This document shows, one piece after another, positions 16,919-25,598 of a stretch of DNA of 64,000 bases. Location: assembly GCA_934276485.1 (NCBI GenBank), contig CAKQTE010000019.1, positions 7,111 to 71,110 of the forward strand, read 5' to 3'. The first letter of the stretch is position 1; each line of letters starts with the position of its first letter. The position numbers were made by a program, and so were the translations under genes. Source of the DNA: an uncultured Spirochaetales bacterium (lineage in GTDB: Bacteria > Spirochaetota > Spirochaetia > Sphaerochaetales > Sphaerochaetaceae). The notes below the pieces were generated by a model. It made no database searches and was not told the origin of the DNA. It saw only the letters and a program-made list of their open reading frames with translations.

Positions 16919-17662
16919 ATGGTTGAGAATATTAGAGAGATCCTACTAGGTGGGCAAACCTTTTCTTGGAAGGAAGTTGAGCCAGGTGTTTTCAAATCTG
17001 CTCTAAATGAGCACGTCTATACTGTAACAAAGCTTGAGGATGCTTACAAGGATGATTTTCTAAGACGTTATTTTGACCTCGATTACGACTACGATAAAGC
17101 AAGACGGGAGATAGCGCAAAAGGACGACATTCTAAAGGAAGCTGTTGCGCTCACAGGCCCGATAAGGATTCTAAAGCAAGATGAATGGACAGCAACCATT
17201 TCTTTCATTCTCTCTCAAAACAACAATATAAAGAGAATCTCATCGCTATATAACAAACTGTCGATGAGCTATGGCCACGAGATAGAACCAGGATGGTTTA
17301 CTTTCCCAACTTCGGAAGAGCTAAAAAAAGCAACAGAAGAAAGCTTGAGAGAGCTTGGAGTTGGATTCAGGGCTCCATTTATTCTTGATGCTGTTAGAAA
17401 CGCATCAATACTTGAAGAGGTGAAGAGCCTTGATTTTGATTCAGCAATGGAAAGATTGCAAACGATCAAGGGTATTGGACCTAAGGTTGCATCGTGCATT
17501 CTTATCTTTGGCTACGGCAGGAGAGAGGGCTTTCCATTGGATGTTTGGATGAAGAAGGTAATGGCTAATTATTACCCCGATAAGAGTGTTGATTATTTCG
17601 CCCCTCACCAAGCGCTATCACAACAATATCTGTTTTCCTGGATTAGGGCAAAGGAGAGCTAA
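16919..17662 (+). CDS. ogg: 8-oxoguanine DNA glycosylase (OGG1-like)
   Basis: A 247-aa base-excision repair enzyme. G-G-Q-T-F-S-W at 11-17 is the OGG N-terminal signature. The helix-hairpin-helix reads I-K-G-I-G-P-K-V-A-S-C with the Schiff-base lysine at about 189, and the catalytic Asp lies at about 208 in F-P-L-D-V-W. Both catalytic residues are present, so it should excise 8-oxoG and nick the AP site. The protein is shorter than eukaryotic OGG1, as expected for bacterial forms. It overlaps the end of rex by 4 nt. Confidence 0.9.
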   Translation: MVENIREILLGGQTFSWKEVEPGVFKSALNEHVYTVTKLEDAYKDDFLRRYFDLDYDYDKARREIAQKDDILKEAVALTGPIRILKQDEWTATISFILSQNNNIKRISSLYNKLSMSYGHEIEPGWFTFPTSEELKKATEESLRELGVGFRAPFILDAVRNASILEEVKSLDFDSAMERLQTIKGIGPKVASCILIFGYGRREGFPLDVWMKKVMANYYPDKSVDYFAPHQALSQQYLFSWIRAKES

Positions 17663-18300
17663 TTTCTCTTTTTCTGTGGAAATTGCAATTCGTATAGAAT
17701 CTGTTCAAGCTCGAGAGCGATGTTGATGTTATGAACGATTATGTTTCTTCCATCTTCCGTAACAGTGCTCTTGAGTGTGATAGGTGTGAAATTCAATATT
17801 CCATTTATGCCTGCATCTATCAGACGCTGGAAGCAATCTGCAGTAGCTATCTCAGGAACTGTCATGATCGCAACCTTAACATTCAAGGCTTGCACAACTT
17901 CGTCCAAGCGTGATAGTGGATATACGCTGATCGGATGGGATGCATCTGTATAGACAATAGGATCCGTGTCGAATCCAGCAACGACCTTGATGCCATCTGG
18001 CTCGAAGCCTGAGTAGTGCATCAATGCTTTTCCTATTCTTCCGCAACCTACTACAATGACATTCTGAACATCTCCCTTTCCAAGGATAGATCCGATCTTG
18101 TCAATTAACTCTACAATCTCATAGCCGCCTCTTTTCTGTCCTTTGATATCCAAAACAGAGAAGTCTTTTCTAACAATTGCAGCAGAAACTCCAGCAGCAT
18201 CTGCTAGATTATGTGCGAATACCTTTTCTAATCCTATTCCTCTTAGGCGATTTAGTGATCTGTAGTAGCGTGTAACACGGATGAGTAGTTCGCTTGTCAT
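17659..18300 (-). CDS. rex: Redox-sensing transcriptional repressor Rex
   Basis: A 213-aa NADH/NAD+ sensor. The N-terminal winged helix carries R-Y-Y-R-S-L-N-R-L at about 9-17, and the Rossmann domain begins V-V-G-C-G-R-I-G-K-A-L near 81-91. Rex binds DNA when NAD+ is high and leaves when NADH rises, derepressing fermentative genes. Divergent orientation next to a bifurcating-type hydrogenase operon strongly suggests that this operon is its target. Confidence 0.94.
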   Translation of the reverse strand: MTSELLIRVTRYYRSLNRLRGIGLEKVFAHNLADAAGVSAAIVRKDFSVLDIKGQKRGGYEIVELIDKIGSILGKGDVQNVIVVGCGRIGKALMHYSGFEPDGIKVVAGFDTDPIVYTDASHPISVYPLSRLDEVVQALNVKVAIMTVPEIATADCFQRLIDAGINGILNFTPITLKSTVTEDGRNIIVHNINIALELEQILYELQFPQKKRN

Positions 18301-18333
18301 TGTAATTTATCCTTTTAATATGATTGAAAGTAT

Positions 18334-18388
18334 ATTAATTATGATTTTAGTCATATTAATATTAGTGTCAATAAAGAAAATATTCTTT
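18334..18388. promoter_or_regulatory. Candidate Rex operator region between rex and the hydrogenase operon
   Basis: Two inverted repeats lie in this 160-base divergent gap. One is AAAGAA-AATA-TTCTTT at 18373-18388, which keeps the GAA-N4-TTC core of many Rex sites but not the flanking TTGT/ACAA. The other is an imperfect pair ATTAATTATGA/TCATATTAAT at 18334-18360. The region is very AT-rich, so chance palindromes are likely; assignment to Rex rests mainly on position. Confidence 0.35.
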
Positions 18389-18460
18389 CAAGATAATAAA
18401 TGATTTTTTATTTTCATTGTTGTATTCTAATAGGGTAGGTGAATTCAAATAGGAGGCAAT

Positions 18461-18925
18461 ATGTCCCAAAATATCTTTTCAGATGAGCTAAATAGCTTCA
18501 TCTCAAAATGGCGTAATAAGCCGGGAAATCTAATTATGATTCTCCATAAAGTACAAGAGGAGTTCGGGTATATTTCCGAAGAAGCAGCAGCTGCTGTTGC
18601 AAAGGAGATCGATGTTCCACTTGCTACTATTTGGGGAGTTGTTACTTTCTATCATTTCTTTAAGCTCAACAAGCCTGGTAAGTACAACATCCAGGTATGT
18701 CTTGGTACTGCATGCTATCTAAAGGGTGGCGATGTAATCATCGAAGAGCTTGAAAAGGTAGCAGGACTAACAGTTGGTAGCGTTACAGAAGATGGACGCT
18801 TCTCACTTGAGGCTGTTAGATGTGTTGGTTGCTGTGGTCTTGCCCCAGTTATGACAGTTGGTGGTGAAGTATTTGGTAAGGTTACCAAGGATCAAGTAGC
18901 TGGAATTTTGGATAAGTTTGCATAA
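18461..18925 (+). CDS. hydC: Hydrogenase NuoE-like [2Fe-2S] subunit (HydC)
   Basis: A 154-aa thioredoxin-like ferredoxin subunit homologous to NuoE. The [2Fe-2S] ligands are C80 and C85 (V-C-L-G-T-A-C) plus C121 and C125 (C-V-G-C-C). It is the small subunit of trimeric [FeFe]-hydrogenases that couple NADH and ferredoxin oxidation to H2. AGGAGG lies 6 nt upstream, the best ribosome-binding site in the cluster. It is the first gene of the five-gene operon and its stop overlaps the next ATG by one base. Confidence 0.93.
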   Translation: MSQNIFSDELNSFISKWRNKPGNLIMILHKVQEEFGYISEEAAAAVAKEIDVPLATIWGVVTFYHFFKLNKPGKYNIQVCLGTACYLKGGDVIIEELEKVAGLTVGSVTEDGRFSLEAVRCVGCCGLAPVMTVGGEVFGKVTKDQVAGILDKFA

Positions 18926-19398
18926 TGCACAATCTAGGAGATCTTTTGCTTGAAGCTGTAATCAACAGTGATGAAGCAGGCTGCAATCGCGTAGAACTTT
19001 CATTGAAAGAAAAAAATGGAATCATTGAAGTATCTATTCGTGACAATGGATCTCTTATATGCAATGACGATTTCTTTGCTGAAGGATTCTCTTCAAAGGG
19101 GGATGGAAGAGGCAGGGGCTTGAGCTTGATAAAATCCCTAGACAGAGACGCAAGACTCTACAGGGATGGAGACGAGAGCGTACTGGTATTCAAGGCAAGG
19201 AATGATGGATCTCTAGAAAGGCTGGAGGATGTGCTTTTCCCGATATTTCAAAGAGTGGATAACACAAGATTCACATATATAAAGGATGGAGAGTGTGTTA
19301 TTTCCATTGAAAGAAATGGAGAGCGCCTTGAAAGCACGAAAGAGATAAAACTATTCAAGGATATTGTTAGGTCAAGAAAAGGAGTGAATGATGTCTAA
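18925..19398 (+). CDS. HATPase-domain protein of the hydrogenase operon
   Basis: A 157-aa protein with a Bergerat ATP-binding fold. A D-N-G-S segment at about 40-43 and G-R-G-R-G-L-S-L-I-K near 62-71 correspond to the N and G boxes of histidine kinases and anti-sigma kinases. There is no dimerisation/phosphoacceptor domain or receiver. Small HATPase proteins recur in this position within NADH-dependent hydrogenase operons of anaerobes, but their job there is unknown. It overlaps hydC by one base and the next ORF by 8 to 11 nt. Confidence 0.75.
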   Translation: MHNLGDLLLEAVINSDEAGCNRVELSLKEKNGIIEVSIRDNGSLICNDDFFAEGFSSKGDGRGRGLSLIKSLDRDARLYRDGDESVLVFKARNDGSLERLEDVLFPIFQRVDNTRFTYIKDGECVISIERNGERLESTKEIKLFKDIVRSRKGVNDV

Positions 19399-19762
19399 AC
19401 TCTCACGTGACGAGCTAAGAGCACTTAGAGATAAAGAAGAAGGTAAGCTCAAGGCACGTAATATTCATGGACGCACAGTTCATGTTGTAGTAGGAATGGG
19501 AACAAGCGGAATAGATAGCGGGGCTAAGCTAGTACTAAATACAATCGCAGACGAGCTAGAGAAAGCTGGGCTTGATAATGTAATTCTAACCCAGACAGGT
19601 AGCCTTGCTCCTGTAAAGGAACCTGTTGTAGAGGTTTTCAATCCAGAAGAAGGGTTGACTGTATACCAAGAGGTTTCTGTTCAGGATGCAGTAAGAATTG
19701 TCACTGAGCATATTGCTCAGGGCAAAGTCGTCGCTGAAAAGCGCGTAGCTGAGGAGGCGTAG
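19391..19762 (+). CDS. Thioredoxin-like ferredoxin-family protein lacking all cluster cysteines
   Basis: A 123-aa protein of the thioredoxin-like [2Fe-2S] ferredoxin fold, encoded between the HATPase and NuoF-like genes. The family template has cysteines in G-T-C-G and T-G-C segments. Here they read G-M-G-T-S-G and T-Q-T-G-S-L-A-P-V, and the whole protein contains no cysteine. The fold signature E-P-V-V-E-V-F is kept. It therefore cannot bind a cysteine-ligated cluster and may be structural or an assembly factor. Start 19391 is chosen for spacing from AAAGGAG; 19388 is equally in frame. Confidence 0.8.
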   Translation: MSKLSRDELRALRDKEEGKLKARNIHGRTVHVVVGMGTSGIDSGAKLVLNTIADELEKAGLDNVILTQTGSLAPVKEPVVEVFNPEEGLTVYQEVSVQDAVRIVTEHIAQGKVVAEKRVAEEA

Positions 19763-19763
19763 C

Positions 19764-21551
19764 ATGGGCTTTAAGAACTATATTTTAGTCTGTGGAGGTA
19801 CAGGCTGCGAATCTTCAAAATCAGATTTGATCTATCGCAATTTGATTGAAGAAGCAAAGGCTCAGGGAGTTGCAGACCAAGTTCAGGTTATCAAGACAGG
19901 TTGTTTTGGTTTCTGTGAGCAGGGTCCAATTGTAAAGGTTCTTCCTGAGGATTCTTTCTATGTTCAGGTTAAGCCTGAAGATGCTAAGGAAATCATTTCT
20001 GAGCATGTTATCAAGGGTAGAGAGGTAACTCGCCTTCTATATATCAAGCAGCAGAGAAAGCCATATGAGGAAGTTGAAGATATCCAGTTCTATAACAAGC
20101 AGTTGAGAATTGTTCTTAGAAACTGTGGTTCTATCGATCCAGAGAACATCGATGAATATATCGCAGCAGATGGATATAAGGCTCTTGAGAAAGTCTTGTT
20201 TGAAATGAGCGAAGACGATGTCATCAATGAGCTTAAGACAGCAGGTCTAAGAGGGCGTGGTGGTGCAGGATTCCCAACATGGATGAAGTGGAACTTCACA
20301 AAGCAAGCTCAAGGAGATGTTAAGTACGTTGTATGTAACGCAGATGAGGGAGACCCAGGTGCTTACATGGACCGTTCAACTCTTGAGGGTGACCCACACT
20401 CAGTATTGGAAGCAATGACAATCTGTGGTCATACAATTGGCGCTCATCAGGGCTTTATCTACATCAGAGCAGAGTATCCTCTTGCAATCCATCGCTTGGA
20501 AGTTGCAATGGCTCAAGCTAGAGAATATGGACTCTTGGGAAAGGATATCCTTGGTTCCGGATTTGATTTCGATATCGAGATTCGTCTTGGTGCTGGAGCT
20601 TTCGTCTGTGGTGAGGAAACAGCTCTATTGCAGTCAATTGAAGGACATAGAGGTATGCCTCTTCCTCGTCCACCATTCCCAGCTGTAAAGGGACTATGGG
20701 GAAAGCCAACTGTAATCAACAACGTTGAAACTTGGGCAAACATTCCAGTAATCATCACAAAGGGTGGCTCTTGGTTTGCATCAATCGGTACAGATGATAG
20801 CCATGGAACAAAGGTATTTGCACTCACTGGTAAGATCTGTAACTCAGGACTTGTTGAAGTTCCAATGGGAACAACACTAAGAGAGATCGTTTTTGATATC
20901 GGTGGCGGTATTGCAAAGGGCAAGAAGTTCAAGGCAGTTCAGACAGGTGGTCCTTCCGGTGGTGTAATCACAGAAGCTAACCTCGATACTCCAATCGACT
21001 TCGGTGGATTGCAGAAGATCGGTTCAATGATGGGTTCTGGCGGTATGATCGTAATGGATGAAGACGACTGTATCGTAGACGTTGCTAAGTTCTACCTTAA
21101 CTTCACAGTTGACGAATCATGCGGAAAGTGTGCTCCATGTAGAATTGGCGGAAAGAGTTTGATGAACATCCTTGAGAAGATCACTGTTGGTAACGGTACT
21201 CAGGAAGATATCGAACAGCTAAAGCAGATTGCACATGCTATGCAGAAAGGCTCTTTGTGTGCACTCGGTCAGACAGCTCCAAACCCAATTCTTTCTTCCT
21301 TGAAGTATTTCCCAGAGGAATACAAGGCACATATCGAAGATAAGAGATGTCCAGCAGGAAAGTGTAAGAAGCTTATTAGATATGAGATCGATCCAAGTAA
21401 GTGTATTGGATGTACAGCTTGTTCTCGTAAGTGTCCAGTTGGTGCAATTTCAGGAGAAGTCAAGAAGGCTCATAAGATTGATAGTACTGCTTGTATCAAG
21501 TGCGGTGTTTGTAAGCAGACTTGTAAGTTCTCCGCAATTGTAATCAAGTAG
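19764..21551 (+). CDS. hydB: Hydrogenase NuoF-like FMN/NADH-binding subunit (HydB)
   Basis: A 595-aa flavoprotein subunit. The N-terminal thioredoxin-like domain keeps its cysteines (C-G-G-T-G-C and T-G-C-F-G-F-C). The NuoF core contains G-R-G-G-A-G-F-P-T for NADH/FMN, N-A-D-E-G-D-P-G-A and G-A-G-A-F-V-C-G-E-E-T-A. A [4Fe-4S] motif S-C-G-K-C-A-P-C-R and a C-terminal double ferredoxin (C-I-G-C-T-A-C and C-I-K-C-G-V-C) follow. In bifurcating hydrogenases this subunit exchanges electrons with NADH and ferredoxin. The layout matches Thermotoga HydB. Confidence 0.95.
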   Translation: MGFKNYILVCGGTGCESSKSDLIYRNLIEEAKAQGVADQVQVIKTGCFGFCEQGPIVKVLPEDSFYVQVKPEDAKEIISEHVIKGREVTRLLYIKQQRKPYEEVEDIQFYNKQLRIVLRNCGSIDPENIDEYIAADGYKALEKVLFEMSEDDVINELKTAGLRGRGGAGFPTWMKWNFTKQAQGDVKYVVCNADEGDPGAYMDRSTLEGDPHSVLEAMTICGHTIGAHQGFIYIRAEYPLAIHRLEVAMAQAREYGLLGKDILGSGFDFDIEIRLGAGAFVCGEETALLQSIEGHRGMPLPRPPFPAVKGLWGKPTVINNVETWANIPVIITKGGSWFASIGTDDSHGTKVFALTGKICNSGLVEVPMGTTLREIVFDIGGGIAKGKKFKAVQTGGPSGGVITEANLDTPIDFGGLQKIGSMMGSGGMIVMDEDDCIVDVAKFYLNFTVDESCGKCAPCRIGGKSLMNILEKITVGNGTQEDIEQLKQIAHAMQKGSLCALGQTAPNPILSSLKYFPEEYKAHIEDKRCPAGKCKKLIRYEIDPSKCIGCTACSRKCPVGAISGEVKKAHKIDSTACIKCGVCKQTCKFSAIVIK

Positions 21552-21565
21552 GGAGGTTGAGAACA

Positions 21566-23311
21566 ATGATTCATCTTACAATTCAGAATATAGACGTAAC
21601 AGTACCCGAGGGAACTAGTGTTCTCGAGGCTGCAAGAGTTGCAGGAATAGATATCCCAACTCTTTGCTATCATCCAGATCTTACTCCATTTGGCTCATGT
21701 GGCCTCTGTGTATGTAAGCAGGAAGGAAGTGCTAAAATCATCAGAGCTTGTGCAACTCCTGCTGCAGAGGGAATGAGAATCATCACTCATGACAGAGAGC
21801 TTTATGAAGTAAGAAAGAGTATCTTGCAGTTGACACTCTCCACTCATCCAATGAACTGCTTGACTTGTATCAGAAACAACAAGTGTGAGCTTCAGAAGCT
21901 GGCTATTGAGTATGGACTAACAGATCAGCCATTCCCACAGAGAACACCTGTTGCAGATAAGGATACAAGCACAAAGGCAATCGTTCTTGATCCAGCTAAG
22001 TGTATCAAGTGCGGACGCTGTGTTCAGGTTTGTCAGCATCTCCAGGGAGTATATGCTCTTGAGTTCACATCAAGAGGAGATGCTACAACAATGTCTCCAG
22101 CATTCCACCTTCCTTTGAACGAGTCTCCATGTATCCAGTGTGGCCAGTGTGTAGTTCACTGTCCAGTTGGTGCAATCTACGAGTATGATGAGTGTGACAA
22201 GCTATTGGATGCTATCGAGGATCCAGATACAGTTGTAATGGCACAGATGGCTCCAGCTGTTAGAGTTGCTATCGGCGAGGAGTTCGGATTCAAGCCAGGT
22301 GAGGTTACTACAGGTAAGCTCTATTCAGCTCTAAGAAGACTTGGTGTTGACTACGTATTCGATACTAACTTCGGTGCAGACTTGACTATCATGGAAGAGG
22401 GCTATGAGCTACTTAACAGAATTCAAAAGGGTGGCGTTCTTCCTCAGATCACATCTTGCTGTCCAGGTTGGGTTAACTACTGTGAAGAGTACTATCCAGA
22501 GCTTTTGGAGAATCTCTCTTCTGCTAAGTCCCCTATGATGATGCAGGGTGCTATCGAGAAGACATATACTGCTGAAAAGCTTGGTGTTGAGCCTAAGAAG
22601 ATATTCTCACTTGCAATCATGCCATGTACTGCAAAGAAGGGCGAGATCAATAGAGATGGAGATCATGCATCCTCATCTGGATATAAGGATGTTGACCTTG
22701 TTCTTACAACAAGAGAGATCGCACGCTTGATCCAGAGATATGGAATCAAGTTCGACTCCATTGAAGAGACAGAGGCAGATAGCCCAGTTGGCGAGTACTC
22801 AGGAGCTGCAACTATCTTCGGTGTAACTGGTGGAGTTATGGAAGCTGCAGTAAGAACAGCTTACGCAGTTCTAGAGGGCAAGGAGCTTGAGAATGTTGAC
22901 TTGGATGTGGTAAGAGGTCTTGAGGAAGTTAAGACTGGTACTGTTGCAGCAGGTGGCAAGGACATTAGAGTTGCTGTTGTTCATGGTATGGCAAACGCAA
23001 AGACTCTTCTTGACCAGGTTAAGAAAGACAAGCTTGAAGGAAAGAAGCCTGAATATGACTTTATTGAGATCATGGCTTGCCGTGGTGGTTGTGTTGCTGG
23101 TGGTGGACAGCCAATCGGAACAGATGATGATGTAAGAAAGGAAAGAACAGCTGGCCTTTATACAGATGATGAAAAGTCTGTTAAGAGATGTTCTCATCAG
23201 AATCCTTCTATCAAGAAGCTATATGATGAATATCTAGGACAGCCTCTATCTGAGAAATCACATCACTTGTTGCATACAACATATAAAGAAGTTCCTCTTT
23301 ATAAGGACTGA
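21566..23311 (+). CDS. hydA: [FeFe]-hydrogenase catalytic subunit (HydA)
   Basis: A 581-aa hydrogenase. The N-terminal [2Fe-2S] domain has C-Y-H-P-D and S-C-G-L-C, then the His-ligated cluster H-P-M-N-C-L-T-C, then two [4Fe-4S] motifs. The H-cluster motifs are T-S-C-C-P-G-W at about 296-302, M-P-C-T-A-K-K near 352 and A-C-R-G-G-C-V-A-G-G-G near 503. All H-cluster cysteines are present, so it should evolve or oxidise H2 as group A [FeFe]-hydrogenase. ATG 21566 follows GGGAGG; the in-frame TTG 21557 is not needed. The maturases HydE, HydF and HydG are not in the window. Confidence 0.96.
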   Translation: MIHLTIQNIDVTVPEGTSVLEAARVAGIDIPTLCYHPDLTPFGSCGLCVCKQEGSAKIIRACATPAAEGMRIITHDRELYEVRKSILQLTLSTHPMNCLTCIRNNKCELQKLAIEYGLTDQPFPQRTPVADKDTSTKAIVLDPAKCIKCGRCVQVCQHLQGVYALEFTSRGDATTMSPAFHLPLNESPCIQCGQCVVHCPVGAIYEYDECDKLLDAIEDPDTVVMAQMAPAVRVAIGEEFGFKPGEVTTGKLYSALRRLGVDYVFDTNFGADLTIMEEGYELLNRIQKGGVLPQITSCCPGWVNYCEEYYPELLENLSSAKSPMMMQGAIEKTYTAEKLGVEPKKIFSLAIMPCTAKKGEINRDGDHASSSGYKDVDLVLTTREIARLIQRYGIKFDSIEETEADSPVGEYSGAATIFGVTGGVMEAAVRTAYAVLEGKELENVDLDVVRGLEEVKTGTVAAGGKDIRVAVVHGMANAKTLLDQVKKDKLEGKKPEYDFIEIMACRGGCVAGGGQPIGTDDDVRKERTAGLYTDDEKSVKRCSHQNPSIKKLYDEYLGQPLSEKSHHLLHTTYKEVPLYKD

Positions 23312-23319
23312 TTTAGATA

Positions 23320-23352
23320 GGCCCCGGGAATTATTCCCAGGGCCATCTTTTT
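23320..23352 (+). terminator. Terminator of the hydrogenase operon
   Basis: An 11-bp GC-rich stem (GGCCCCGGGAA with TTCCCAGGGCC, one mismatch) is followed by a T run. It sits between two convergent genes. Confidence 0.85.
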
Positions 23353-25477
23353 ACCTTGATACTCTCAGAATTGCAATGTCATGTGATGGGCATGAGCGAT
23401 TGTAAAGTATGATAGTACCACCATCTCTGCTTATTTCCATGTCATTGTATTGAGATGTTGGAATGTTTATAAAATCGTTTGTTTCATCACAAGCGAATGC
23501 TCCATTTTCAAATGTCAGGACATACAGTTTCTTGCAAAGATTATCCAGCATATAGAAATACTTGTTGTCAAAGCTTCCTTTTAGTGATGGAATCTTTCCG
23601 CGGTGAGAAGTGAACTTGAATGACTTGTCATTCTGGACAAGCGGAACAGTTCTTGATTCCGTATTGCTTTTTGCATATACAAAGAGTGCGTCATCTGCAA
23701 GTACATAGCCTTTTAAATCCCTTTTATTGAAGATTCTTCCCATTCTTCCTCTGTTCAGGGATTCGAAGTCTCTTTTGTCAATCTTTGAGTAATCATCAAT
23801 AACAGGAGTAGGATTGATTGATATGCCTCCAGAACTTGATTCTCTGAATGCATCTACTATTCCAACAGTTCCTGTGACCATGGTCACTGCATCTGATGCT
23901 TCTGAATAATCGATTGAGTATACAGGTCCATCTCCATAGTAATTCTGGACATAGAAGTTATTAAGGATGATGTAGTCAGTATCGGAAGAAGAAGGATTTG
24001 GATTCAATAGCAAAAATCCCTTATTTGTATGGTTCATTGTACTAGCAGCAACTATGGTTGTTCTTAAGTATCCTCCATTTGAGACTCCGAGAACAGGACC
24101 AAGATTGACAATTGGATCTCCCTTGCCACTCTTGATGTTTCTCATTTCTCCCTTATATGCAACAGTATCGCCAGAGCGAGTGTAGCTTAATGCATAGATT
24201 ACTGCAGGGTCGGATGAGACAGCGTATATTGTCAGATTCTCGTCTGATGCAGTTCCTGAAGCGCCTACATCAGAAATCGATCCATCGATATTCAAGTCAG
24301 AGTAGCTATATGCTCGAAGCTTTCTCAAGCCTTCATCTTCGATCGCAAATAGTTGAAATGTGTACATCTCGTTATTTGCGATTATCAAGCGTCCATTTGG
24401 AAGAAATCTGACGACATTGTCATTGCCAAGAGATACTTTTGAGGTATTGATCTGTCTTAGGCTATATGGCATTCCCGGCTTTGTTGTTGTAACAGTTGAG
24501 AATGTTGCAAATTGACTGCCCGCAGAGCCTTGTTTGTTTGTGGATGCAATTACATCAATCCTATGTTCTCCAAATGTAGTTGGCTTTATGGTGCAACTTA
24601 GTCCAGAGCCTATCTGAACGCCATCTAGGTACCAAAGCGCCTTGATATCATTTATATTGATATTCTTTGTGCTTACTGTGATTTTTGCTGTGAATGACTT
24701 GTCTTTAGCAACAACCTTTTCTACACCCTCTATAATAAATTCAATAGGAGTGGATGTTGTATTTGATATGTCTACATTTGACTGAGGTGGCTTGGTGTTA
24801 TTCTCATCGTCAAGCTTTTCTACTTCCAATGGGATAACTCCTGATGTTGTTTCCTCATTCGATATCCGTATAGCTTCCATGAAACCTGCAACCTTCTTGT
24901 CTCCATCGAATAGCTCTCCTCTTAAAGAATATGATCCTGCATTCAGATTTGTCTCTGTTACCGATGCCTTTCCTTCGCTTCGTGTGATCGCAGCAAATAG
25001 CTCTTTTTCGTTCTCGTTATCATTCAATGCTTTGAGATATAGCTTCAGTACAGGGTCCTGTACATTCCCGGCTTCCCATGTGAATTCAAGTTTCAATATT
25101 CCTTTTCCCACAAGTTGATGGACATTAATCAGAGCTGTGTTGTCAGATGCCGTGATATTAACCTCTGTGCTTCCATATGCAACATCGACTCTATCGCTAT
25201 TGAATCCATATGCTTCCAGCTTCCATTTGCCAAGAGCAAGGTTTTCAAGGTTGCAATAGGAATAGTACGTATAGCGAGTGGAGCCTGCCTTTCCATCAGG
25301 GCCAGTTGGAACGATCCTATATCCTATGATATCCATCCTGCTGTTATTGGGAGTTATTGTCTTATAACCCTTATTTAGCTCAACTCGTAAGTTGCCTGTC
25401 TTGGGACTTTCATTGCAGCTTGTGATCAGAAGCAGCAACAAACCGACGATTAAACAAAACGCGATTTTTCTCTTCAT
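23351..25477 (-). CDS. Large lipoprotein of unknown function
   Basis: A 708-aa secreted lipoprotein: M-K-R-K, a long hydrophobic core, then L-I-T-S-C at about 17-21. The first 230 residues read as beta-rich modules. An Ig/PKD-like segment follows around 245-340 (A-L-W-Y-L-D-G-V-Q-I-G-S and G-E-H-R-I-D-V-I-A-S). The remainder has repeated strand-rich blocks (D-N-V-V-R-F-L-P-N-G-R-L-I-I-A-N) reminiscent of a beta-propeller. I do not recognise a named family. Spirochaetes often export such surface or periplasmic lipoproteins; an adhesin or binding role is inference. It is monocistronic and convergent with hydA. Confidence 0.75.
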   Translation of the reverse strand: MKRKIAFCLIVGLLLLLITSCNESPKTGNLRVELNKGYKTITPNNSRMDIIGYRIVPTGPDGKAGSTRYTYYSYCNLENLALGKWKLEAYGFNSDRVDVAYGSTEVNITASDNTALINVHQLVGKGILKLEFTWEAGNVQDPVLKLYLKALNDNENEKELFAAITRSEGKASVTETNLNAGSYSLRGELFDGDKKVAGFMEAIRISNEETTSGVIPLEVEKLDDENNTKPPQSNVDISNTTSTPIEFIIEGVEKVVAKDKSFTAKITVSTKNININDIKALWYLDGVQIGSGLSCTIKPTTFGEHRIDVIASTNKQGSAGSQFATFSTVTTTKPGMPYSLRQINTSKVSLGNDNVVRFLPNGRLIIANNEMYTFQLFAIEDEGLRKLRAYSYSDLNIDGSISDVGASGTASDENLTIYAVSSDPAVIYALSYTRSGDTVAYKGEMRNIKSGKGDPIVNLGPVLGVSNGGYLRTTIVAASTMNHTNKGFLLLNPNPSSSDTDYIILNNFYVQNYYGDGPVYSIDYSEASDAVTMVTGTVGIVDAFRESSSGGISINPTPVIDDYSKIDKRDFESLNRGRMGRIFNKRDLKGYVLADDALFVYAKSNTESRTVPLVQNDKSFKFTSHRGKIPSLKGSFDNKYFYMLDNLCKKLYVLTFENGAFACDETNDFINIPTSQYNDMEISRDGGTIILYNRSCPSHDIAILRVSR

Positions 25478-25598
25478 AAAGAGTTCTCCTTTTAAAAGCG
25501 TGTTACTCTATAAAGTCCAAAAATCGATTTTTTGCTAGTAAAGACAAAAAAGAAGAAAAAAAATATAGTAATAACGTTGAATTTGATAGGGATTTGAG

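Noticed and set aside
18301..18460. Small gene between rex and hydC
   Set aside because: The stretch is too AT-rich and short, with stops in all frames and no ribosome-binding site except that of hydC; it is a divergent control region.
20513..20932. 139-codon minus-strand frame in hydB
   Set aside because: It is fully antisense to the conserved NuoF core, has no motif or ribosome-binding site, and is explained by codon bias of the real gene.
22871..23197. 108-codon minus-strand frame in hydA
   Set aside because: Antisense to the third H-cluster motif region; a Ser/Thr/Asn-rich shadow.
24792..25118. 108-codon plus-strand frame inside the large lipoprotein
   Set aside because: Antisense shadow of the lipoprotein, whose signal peptide and lipobox identify the true frame.
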